Shown here in pieces: positions 57,812 to 64,000 of a stretch of DNA of 64,000 nt; within the stretch, counting starts at the first letter, position 1, and every line of letters begins with the position of its first letter. The DNA is from CAWEHU01 sp963808965 (lineage in GTDB: Bacteria; Pseudomonadota; Alphaproteobacteria; Acetobacterales; Acetobacteraceae), in the NCBI GenBank assembly GCA_963808965.1, contig CAWEHU010000006.1, forward strand, positions 169,986 through 233,985. Direction: 5' to 3'. The notes beneath the pieces were generated by a model. The model was not told where the DNA came from. It saw only the letters and a list, made by a program, of their open reading frames with translations, and made no database searches. The position numbers and the translations under genes were made by a program.

Positions 57812-58188
57812 CAGGCCCTCACCGAAAAGGACAGGAGCTGAGTTTGGCCGCTTGGCGCGTCCACGTACCGGACGTGCACATAGACCGTGCCGGCCGCGCC
57901 CCCGGGGGACACCTGAACATCTATGACCGGCTCCGGTGTGCGGGCGACGACAGCCTCCTTGAAGATCTGGCTGCGCACCACCGCTCGAATCTGGAGAGCG
58001 TTACCGGGCTGTCCTATAAAGCGCGCTAAGCCAGCCCCGTAATCGGGCTGCCAAATGTAATCTCCGGGACTGGTCAGTAATCGCCGAAGCACGCGTTGTT
58101 GGCCGAGCAATGGGCCTGAAACGCAGGCAAAGTCGCCGGTTGACCCGATCGTGAGATCGGAGCCCCATTGGTGCGAAAGATCGGTCAT
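57811..58188 (-). CDS. Baseplate wedge protein W-like (gp25/GPW family)
   Basis: A 125-residue lysozyme-like-fold wedge protein of the GPW/gp25 family. Key blocks are GSDLTIGSTGDFACVSGPLL, QRVLRRLLTSPGDYIWQPDY and GAGLARFIGQP, with RAVVRSQIFKEAVVARTPEP in the centre. Frame intact. Located between gpV and gpJ, the usual order gpV, gpW, gpJ, gpI. Confidence 0.82.
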   Translation of the reverse strand: MTDLSHQWGSDLTIGSTGDFACVSGPLLGQQRVLRRLLTSPGDYIWQPDYGAGLARFIGQPGNALQIRAVVRSQIFKEAVVARTPEPVIDVQVSPGGAAGTVYVHVRYVDAPSGQTQLLSFSVRA

Positions 58189-58190
58189 GC

Positions 58191-58691
58191 TCAGTCCTGG
58201 GGAGAAGGCAGCTGCCCGCCGGCGTGTGTGTGCACGTCGTAGTGCTGGCGCAGGCGGTCCAGCGAGCCACGGCGATCAAAAACGTCACCATTCACGTGCA
58301 GGTCGCCATTTATTTGAATTGTGCCATCGTTCTGAAGCTTCACGAAGCTGCCGCTCTGGTGAACGAGCCAGAGCTCTCCTGCGGGAGCTGGCGGCGGACG
58401 CTGGGCGTCGCTGAACCCGCGTCCAACGATGACGCCGTGTTCTGCATCACCTTCCTGCGGGAGGACTAGAACTTGGTCGCCAGGTGATGGTGGACAGGAA
58501 AGGCCCCAGCCTGCGCCAATCCATGGTGAAAGCACCGGCAGCCAGCCGGTGAGCACGCCTTCGGGTTGGAGCATCACGCGCGCCGTCGCAGCCGCAGGAT
58601 CTACCGAAGTAACCGTGCCGAAACGCGGCTGTCCCTGTGCATGATCGAGCGCACTGGCTTGGGCCTTCAGGGCGTTGAGAAAACGTTGCAT
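58191..58691 (-). CDS. Baseplate assembly protein V-like (gpV, spike)
   Basis: A 166-residue central-spike protein. It has an OB-fold-like N-terminal part (RFGTVTSVDPAAATARVMLQ, GAGWGLSCPPSPGDQVLVLP) and a C-terminal beta-helix (LWLVHQSGSFVKLQNDGTIQ, INGDLHVNGDVFDRRG) that ends in a His-rich tip (HYDVHTHAGG), where an iron ion is bound in gpV tips. Intact frame. Lies next to gpD. Confidence 0.82.
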   Translation of the reverse strand: MQRFLNALKAQASALDHAQGQPRFGTVTSVDPAAATARVMLQPEGVLTGWLPVLSPWIGAGWGLSCPPSPGDQVLVLPQEGDAEHGVIVGRGFSDAQRPPPAPAGELWLVHQSGSFVKLQNDGTIQINGDLHVNGDVFDRRGSLDRLRQHYDVHTHAGGQLPSPQD

Positions 58692-58701
58692 TTCTTTGCG
58701 A

Positions 58702-59809
58702 TCAGCCTGTGACGCTTGCTACGATGTCCGCGGGCGGAGTTGCTTGACTGTGTGGATCCAGATTTTTTGCACGGATGCGCTGCGTGAAGCCCCCCTCGAA
58801 ATCGCAAGTGCCGCTCAATTTCATCTACGTGGTAGGTTTGATCAAATTCGGTTCCAGTCCCCTGCAACGTGAGGAGGCTGCGAGGAGTTATCGTCAACTC
58901 GCCCGGCATGGTCGCGGAGATCACACGCTCGTGCCGGGTGATTTCCGCCAGAAGCTGCTGTGAGAGCTTGAGAGCCTGATCGGGCGTGAGGTTCGGTCGG
59001 ACATAGACATAACGTTGTGGAGACCCCCCTTTCGACTTGCCCCCGTGAGCCCGCGCGGTCTGTGCGAAGGCACTCTGCTGCCGGCTATTCCAGCTTTTTA
59101 CGGTCACCTCAATGTCTCGAGCGAGAGTGAGGGCACGCTCAAGTCTGAGATCGAGTAGAGCGGAAGGCTCGAGGAGAATTGCGGTTTCCGGCAAACTTGA
59201 TGGCGGCTGAAAGAACAGTGTGGTTCCGCGTACAAATATATCAAAGCCTTCTTGGCGCGCCAGGAAAACCAAAAGATCCCATTCGGTTGTCGCACGACTG
59301 AACTGATCAAGTGTGATGCGGTCGTGTTCGTTCTGATAATAGCGCCCTACCGGCGTCGTTGTCTTCGTAACCTGGGCGGTTAGGTTATGGCGTTGCGCGA
59401 GCGTTTGTGCGATTTCGCTCGACGTCTGATTTGCAAAAGTCTCCTGAGTGCGACTCTCGATCAGGGCAGCAGTCAGATCGCGTCCGGAAATCCGGGCAGT
59501 TCCGGCGAGAAATCGATATCCACCTGATCAACCGCGCCCTGTATCAAACTGGCGAAGGACACCCCGCCGTCCAAACTTATTTGGACCTCTACAAGTATGT
59601 CGGGCTGAGAGGCCCAGAACCCCGCGCCTGTGGAGACGTCGGCACCGAGGGCGAGGCTCACAGAATCTATCGGCGGCGTAGTGGTTATTGGATGTGACCT
59701 CCGCCTCCATCGCGCCAGCAACCGGAACTCCGTTGGCAAGAATTTGGAGACGGGGAGAACGGATACCGAAAGGCTGAAATGCGCTTGCGGTCAAGCTACT
59801 GAGCAGCAA
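58702..59809 (-). CDS. Late control protein D-like tail protein (gpD), frameshifted
   Basis: Hub protein of contractile tails. Pieces in three frames assemble in order: MLLSSLTASAFQPFGIRSPR, LGADVSTGAGFWASQPDILV, QGAVDQVDIDFSPEL, then FANQTSSEIAQTLAQRHNLT, VGRYYQNEHDRITLDQFSRA, TTEWDLLVFLARQEGFDIFV. The VRPNLTPDQALKLSQQLLAE block and FDQTYHVDEIERHLRFRGGF lead to a stop at 58702. Indels are needed near 59690, 59470 and 58785 (plus-strand CCCCCC). Repaired length about 368 residues. It shares 14 bases with gpX. Confidence 0.68.
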
Positions 59810-59981
59810 TTCCGCCTCCAGCGCTCGGGTTGGTCTCTGGTATCAGAAGCGTAACGACGCCTGACAGCATCGGATCGGAAAGATTGTTGAGCTGGGCAAT
59901 ACAAATCCACTGGGTGGCATCGCCAAGTTGCTCTGCCGCGACCCGGAAGAGATTGCCGCCCGCGACCGTGATCGTCTTCAT
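59796..59981 (-). CDS. Tail protein X-like (LysM, gpX)
   Basis: A 61-residue LysM-like protein: MKTITVAGGNLFRVAAEQLG, DATQWICIAQLNN and MLSGVVTLLIPETN. The gpX family is short and precedes gpD in P2/Mu-like clusters, as here. Frame intact; overlaps the gpD start. Confidence 0.78.
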   Translation of the reverse strand: MKTITVAGGNLFRVAAEQLGDATQWICIAQLNNLSDPMLSGVVTLLIPETNPSAGGGIAAQ

Positions 59982-60236
59982 CCGGTAGCCTCCGTCTCAG
60001 GTGCTGGCGTTCGCAAAATTCACTGCCGCGCGGCCGAGATAGCCTCGAGCGTTCGTCAAGAGCGCGAGTTGCCGTGCGTTTTCGGTCGCGCCGTTCAGGG
60101 CAACGATGCCGTCCTGAGCTGTGTCCGCGTCGGTCAAAACCGTGGCGGCACTGGTCAGGCCGGTCTCCCCGGTGTTGACGCCCGCGTTAATGGACGCCTG
60201 CGCTGCGGAAAGACTTGCCTGGGCGCTTTTGAAGCT

Positions 60237-61526
60237 TAAGCGGCGGCCTCATGACGGCTGGGACAGGCGGCTCTGGCATCGTTCGGACTGCGCAGGCCGT
60301 TCTTCTCGATCAGCCACTCTGCGTTGTAGCGGGCGACGAAGTCCGGACGGCGTCACGGACCTCGTCGATGGTCTGGTAGATGCGACCGTGCACGATCTGC
60401 TCCTTCAGCGTGCAAAGAACCGTTCGATGACACCGTTCGTCTCGGGCTCGCCGACGAACGCGTAACTGGGGGTCATGCCCAGAAGCGGATCTGGTTATGG
60501 AAATGGTCCGCGAGGAACGCGCTGCATGGTCGTGTCGCAGCGCCACGCCACGGGCAGCGCTGGGGCTGACATGGCCGAAGACATTCCGGACCGCCATGCC
60601 GACGGCTGGACGGCGGCGTAGCGATCGCCGCGCTTGGCGACGTGCAGCCAACGCTTCGGCATTCCAGTGCTCGATGGTGCCGAACAGCCAGACCTTGCAT
60701 CCTGGACGGTGATGATCTCGCGTCGGTTGCCACATGATGTTCGGCGCCTCGGTGATGATGTGGCGGTCGTGCGGCGTATCGTGGCGCGTGGGGGCGCGAT
60801 GTGGCGACAGCAGGACGTTCTAGCCATCAGCCGCAGCACTCGTTTGCGCGCAACTCGGACCGTCCATCACCGCAGCCGCGCCACACCTTGCGATGTCCTC
60901 GCCGTGCAGGGCGAGCGGGCGAGATCGGCGCGGATCGCCGCAGCAGGGCATCGTCTGAGACTGCGGGCTTCGGTCACGACGATGTGCCGGGACTGGCGTC
61001 GTCGTGGTGTCGGCCGGCGCCGGTCGGCATAGAACGAGATCGCGACACGTCCAAATCCGGCAGACGGGCGATGCCGTAGCGGCGAGCGGAGGTCGGTGAG
61101 GTCGTCGCCGCATCACCGCGACCTCCTGCGAGCAAAGGGCCGGGCGCTCGATACGAGACCGCAGCAGCTCGACCTCCATGCTCAGTTCGCCGATCCGCTG
61201 CTAGCATGCGAGCTCGCTCACCGCATCCGTCTCGCGCTCCTTCAACGCGCATCCAGCGCCGCTTCCGCCTTCTGACGCAGCGCTCGAGCTTGTACGGAAC
61301 GCGAGTTCGCGCGAGATCTGGCGCCTCGCACGCAGCAGTCGAAGCCCGCCTCTCGCTTGCGGTTGACGCTCAGCGCTGGCCGGCGTCAGCGGCCCTCGCG
61401 CCGCCGCGCGTTGTGGCTGTGGGCAGCGTGGACGGCTTCGCCCCGCTGCCGGTGCATCACTCCTTCGCTGTTCTGCTCTGCTGGATTTCCTATCCGCCTC
61501 CGGTCGGACTCGGTGTAGATGGGGGC
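60237..61526 (-). mobile_element. Insertion sequence (IS3-like) in a phage tail gene
   Basis: An element of 1290 bp with AGCT on both sides (60233-60236 and 61527-61530). Its removal rejoins the host gene in frame as GTLVS-FKSAQ. The internal sequence carries a decayed IS3-family transposase. The ends (TAAGCGGCGG... and, on the other strand, GCCCCCATCT...) do not form an obvious long inverted repeat; AGCT is palindromic, so the exact border is uncertain by up to four bases. Insertion into a phage gene indicates that the phage is no longer viable. Confidence 0.78.
60239..61420 (-). pseudogene. IS3-family-type transposase, decayed
   Basis: Remains of a DDE transposase, spread over all three frames. 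Recognisable parts (N to C): KRVLRLMARTS, GKVWLFGTIEHWNAEA-like text, HVAKRGDRYAAVQPSAW, NVFGHVSPSAARGVALRHDH, FLADHFHNQIRFWG-like text, LKEQIVHGRIYQTIDEVRDA and ARYNAEWLIEKNGL-like text. DDE residues: the second Asp lies in RHDH and the Glu in a VIERFF-like segment. A short basic orfA-like start is at the 61.1-61.4 kb side. More than five frame changes make it non-functional as read. The stop lies at the very end of the element. Confidence 0.72.
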
Positions 61527-62194
61527 AGCTCACGAGAGTGCCGCGCATGCTCGCGTTTGGAGCGTTCAGCGCTGCTTGCGCGCCGGACAGATCGATCCCG
61601 CCCGAGATCGCCTGGACCGCAGCCTGGCCGATGTCCGAGATCACAGAGGTGGCGAGGGAGATCCCGGCATCGATCAGTGCGCCTGCCTCATCCCGCAACA
61701 CGGTGCAAGTGATGCGATAGGGGAATCCACCAGCCTGCCCGGTAGTCGGCCTCAAAACAACGAAGGATGACCGTGTAGAAGAAGACGTCCCAGGTCAGCG
61801 GGAGAGGCATCCCTTCGGCCCGCAATGTGTCGAGCATGCGAGCGCGCAAGGTCGCGTCCGGCCCTGAGAAGATGCCACTGAATGTGATCTCCGAATCATC
61901 ACGGCCCAGTGCGTCGATAATACGTGGGCCGCCGGGAAGGCGGTGGATTGCAAGACGCTGCTCGCCGCCGAAGCCGATGTTGGAGGGCAGTTCGAATTCC
62001 TGGAAGGCGACTGGCCCCAGCAAGAGGGTAATGTCAGACATCGCGACGGGCTCCAATGATTTGGGCAAAAACCGCGCGCCCTCGTCCGCACTTGAGGCGT
62101 TGTGACGCGATTAAGGGGTGGTTTGATCCAGCATGGCTGGGCGCGGGCTAGATAAATATGGTGCAGTTTACCCCAGCGCCTGAGGCCTCTTTTT

Positions 62195-62533
62195 TTACTC
62201 GACGACTTCATCGTCGAAGAGGTGCAAACTCGGCAAGGCCTCTCTAAGTTTGCTGGTGATTTCTTTGGATCGGAGTTGACTCGGATTACGCATTAGGATG
62301 AGGAGCGGATAGTAGGGCTGGCTTTCGATTAAGATGTCCACGTATTCCGCGTCAAGATTACGCTTTAGATATATGTTTTCAAGCTCGCCATCGATATCTA
62401 CTTCATAAAGATAGTAGTCGCCCCGGTGGAGGCCATACCTGGCCTCGAACCGTATACCAACACAACGCTCGATAGCTTCACGGACCGCCTCTATGTCGGA
62501 TGCTAAGACGCCGAATTCGTCAAATACTATCAT
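62195..62533 (-). CDS. Small acidic protein, immunity-like, function unknown
   Basis: A 112-residue acidic protein: MIVFDEFGVLASDIEAVREA, IERCVGIRFEARYGLHRGDY, YYLYEVDIDGELENIYLKRN and a C-terminal LREALPSLHLFDDEVVE. Small acidic proteins with an FExRxGLxRGDYYLY core stand behind polymorphic toxin genes, where they act as immunity proteins; I infer this by resemblance. The 63137-62843 copy and a short start fragment (62570-62625) match it. Intact frame and start. No toxin was recognised beside it. Confidence 0.6.
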   Translation of the reverse strand: MIVFDEFGVLASDIEAVREAIERCVGIRFEARYGLHRGDYYLYEVDIDGELENIYLKRNLDAEYVDILIESQPYYPLLILMRNPSQLRSKEITSKLREALPSLHLFDDEVVE

Positions 62534-62569
62534 GGGTGCTACCTGGGGTTTCGACAGCGGTTCCCTTTT

Positions 62570-62874
62570 TTAAGCGGCGACTTCTATGCCAGCGGCGACG
62601 CCAAAATCGTCGAACACCACGGACTCATGGTGGGATGCCAAGGCTTGCTCCTCTCTCCAGGACAGCATCACGCGATGTATGGACCATGCAGCCGACCCGT
62701 CCCATTTTGCTGTTGAGTACAATCGCTCGACAACGCCCGTGAGGTCGTGTCCCTGCAGATCGTCCTCGTAGGGGCTCGGTCCTCATCCGCCGCTGCGCAA
62801 TCCAATCCGTTGGCAAAGCCCGGCGGGATACGGTGCGCGACCTCACCCGCAATAACTCGAAACCGCGTGGTCAA
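62570..62874 (-). CDS. Small hypothetical protein, frameshifted, ending in a remnant of a neighbouring gene start
   Basis: A minus-strand frame from TTG 62874: TTRFRVIAGEVAHRIPPGFA, then, after one indel near 62765, DLTGVVERLYSTAKWDGSAA and REEQALASHHES. The last 16 residues VVFDDFGVAAGIEVAA are a close copy of the start of the next gene (IVFDEFGVLASDIEAV), so the 3' end looks like a truncated copy of that gene. About 100 residues. No family recognised; the arrangement suggests a rearranged immunity-type unit. Confidence 0.4.
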
Positions 62875-63137
62875 GCAGGTGAAAGTCCGGCAATACAGGT
62901 CTTAACCTTTTGGCGATCTCCTCTGATCGCAATAAGCTGAATGTAGCGACTAGTATAACCATATTTAGCATCAATGTTGGACTAAATAAAAATCGCTTCT
63001 CTATCTGTTTTGGATTGAAAGCAATATAAATAGTAATCTCCTCGGTTAAGCCCGTTTCTAGCTTCAAACTTCAGCCCGAGAGCTTTCTCAACAAGCGTCT
63101 GTGCACCATTGATGTCACTGTGTGCCGTAGTCATCAT
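62843..63137 (-). pseudogene. Degraded paralogue of the 62195-62533 gene
   Basis: Starts MMTTAHSDINGAQTLVEKAL, GLKFEARNGLNRGDYYLYCF, then a TAG stop. The C-terminal part resumes in another frame with ATFSLLRSEEIAKRLRPVLP and DFHLLDH. FEARxGLxRGDYYLY and LRSxEIxxxLRxxLPxxHL are shared with the intact copy. At least one indel breaks the frame, and low-GC bases in the middle (62930-63030) stand out from the rest of the window. Confidence 0.6.
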
Positions 63138-63360
63138 ACACGGCCCACTGCCGACCGCCCTGCTTCACGCATCCTCCCTTTTTCTATGTCACCCCATTGC
63201 GATGTACAGTCCTCGGGCGGCATGATCGCTAGGCTTGGGCCTCTTTCAGGCAGGGAGCCATAAATCTCGATGCTGACGTATCGGCCATTCTGCTGCTTAG
63301 AGACAATTCAACAAGGGCCGTAAGCTCGAGCACGCCCAGATCCAGCTCTCGCCGCAGCAT
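63134..63360 (-). CDS. Small hypothetical protein, probably frameshifted
   Basis: ATG 63360 follows the stop of the upstream gene without a gap (TGAATG). It reads MLRRELDLGVLELTALVELS, then, after one frame change, QQNGRYVSIEIYGSLPERGP and SLAIMPPEDCTSQWGDIEKG, ending at 63134 and overlapping the ATGATG of the next gene. The LTALVEL pattern resembles LTGVVERL in the 62570-62874 gene, hinting at a duplicated two-gene unit. No known family. Confidence 0.4.
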
Positions 63361-63975
63361 TCAGGAGCGTACCATTTCATGGAGGACTACCCCTTCCCCA
63401 TCGAAGGCGCTAGCCAGAACAGCCCTGGCATTTTCTACCGCATGAGGCTGCCATTTCGCTTTGGTAAGACAAGATCGAGAATTCACTGCTGAGATGTGGA
63501 CCGCCGAGGCTAACCCGATCCAGTAGAAACTGGATACGTGGCGCAGCAGGTTCAATATTCCGATCAACTCAAACTCAGATTTATTTACGCCTCGTCCGAC
63601 CGTAGAGTCGCACAGAAAAGACGCCACTTGCGAGCCCGGCAAAACTGGGTCGCTCGCTTCGGCCCAAGCATCCTCGACAAAAAATGACCACTCCTCACTT
63701 TTGGCAAACAAGGATGGTATGTAGCCGGCAAGCCACCTGAGTGTTCTTTCGTAGCTGGTTACGCCTCCGTACTCGTAACTCCGGTCAGATGGAACGCTGG
63801 CGGTGTCCGGCAACATGGTCCACGGGTCTAGAACGCTCCCATAACGCTGCAACAGAGACGCTGACAATGATCCACCATCTCTAAGTCGGCTCCTAAGGAA
63901 CTCTGCTCCCGTTATCCCGAGCCGTCCTTTACTAGTCCTTCCATTGAATTCATGCCTTCGAACGAATAGTGCCAT
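63361..63975 (-). CDS. Hypothetical protein of unknown function
   Basis: A 204-residue protein starting MALFVRRHEFNGRTSKGRLG, with STVGRGVNKSEFELIGILNL near residue 125 and a C terminus AVENARAVLASAFDGEGVVL. A start at 63975 is the first in the window; a longer gene beginning beyond base 64000 is possible. GC content and codon use are less biased than in the core genes. It could be part of a toxin or immunity gene, but no motif supports that. It is followed directly by the small gene at 63134-63360. Confidence 0.5.
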   Translation of the reverse strand: MALFVRRHEFNGRTSKGRLGITGAEFLRSRLRDGGSLSASLLQRYGSVLDPWTMLPDTASVPSDRSYEYGGVTSYERTLRWLAGYIPSLFAKSEEWSFFVEDAWAEASDPVLPGSQVASFLCDSTVGRGVNKSEFELIGILNLLRHVSSFYWIGLASAVHISAVNSRSCLTKAKWQPHAVENARAVLASAFDGEGVVLHEMVRS

Positions 63976-64000
63976 CTGGGAACCAGCGATACCAGTCTCG

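Larger units (their letters stand above)
59998..62041 (-). pseudogene. DNA-circulation-N-like tail protein, interrupted by an insertion sequence
   Basis: Phage tail/baseplate gene: MSDITLLLGPVAFQEFELPS, NIGFGGEQRLAIHRLPGGPR, RIIDALGRDDSEITFSGIFS, LTWDVFFYTVILRCFEADYR. One extra C at 61720-61723 separates it from IPYRITCTVLRDEAGALIDA. The coding sequence then stops at NASMRGTLVS where the insertion sequence begins, and resumes after it as FKSAQASLSAAQASINAGVN, to NFANAST. Removing the element plus one AGCT restores a continuous frame of about 249 residues. The N-terminal domain has the layout of the DNA-circulation (Mu gpN-like) family. It begins the tail cluster; the expected tape-measure gene before it is absent. 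Confidence 0.78.

Overview
The window reads as a piece of an alphaproteobacterial chromosome, most likely order Rhodospirillales and perhaps Acetobacteraceae. This is inferred from gene order and families: argG next to rlmN; a purN-purM / CDP-alcohol phosphatidyltransferase / PerM / DnaA-like / ppk block; a hopanoid-type RND protein; and a phage tail module of a kind I associate with that group. GC content is high and most genes abut or overlap. No tRNA, rRNA or CRISPR array was seen.

Layout. 0-5 kb: the 3' end of rlmN, a frameshifted MFS transporter, a frameshifted secreted hydrolase, argG, and a PEP-CTERM protein with a frameshift behind its signal peptide. 5-8 kb: a cyanide-insensitive-type bd quinol oxidase (cydA-cydB plus a 39-residue DUF2474-like subunit) on the minus strand. 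8-20 kb: one long plus-strand respiratory operon, alternative complex III (actA-F), then a small membrane protein, a SCO copper chaperone, and a caa3-type oxidase (coxB with fused cytochrome c, coxA, coxC, coxD-like). Together they should carry electrons from quinol to cytochrome c to oxygen without a bc1 complex. 20-30 kb: an HpnN-like RND protein, a short aa3-oxidase subunit IV, purine genes purM and purN, a phospholipid synthase, a PerM permease, an Hda-like ATPase and polyphosphate kinase. 30-36 kb: a formate dehydrogenase-N type operon (fdnG-fdnH-fdnI-fdhE). fdnG has an in-frame UGA at codon 201 followed by a hairpin whose loop matches the bacterial SECIS, so the enzyme is a selenoprotein. 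36-45 kb: a minus-strand carbon-storage group (acetolactate-synthase-like enzyme, class III PHA synthase phaE-phaC, CoA-transferase, 2-hydroxycarboxylate transporter), then a plus-strand PHB-depolymerase-family esterase and a short-chain dehydrogenase.

46-62 kb is a minus-strand contractile-tail module of a defective prophage or tailocin-like element. In transcription order it holds a DNA-circulation-N-like tail protein, gpX (LysM), gpD, gpV, gpW/gp25, gpJ, gpI, a glycine-rich fibre protein, a small protein, a fibre adaptor-like protein, two large modular fibres (one with YVD repeats, one with a collagen-like stretch), an SGNH hydrolase, a holin-like coiled-coil membrane protein and a membrane-anchored protein. 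A 1290-bp insertion sequence with a decayed IS3-type transposase sits in the first tail gene. No capsid, terminase, sheath or tape-measure gene is present. 62-64 kb holds small genes resembling polymorphic-toxin immunity genes, with a partly decayed tandem duplication.

A pervasive oddity is single-base frameshifts, about half of them at short homopolymers, in otherwise conserved genes (coxA, coxB, actF, fdnG and others), and more densely in the phage module. In the housekeeping genes residual consensus errors are the most economical explanation; in the phage and immunity regions real decay is also likely.
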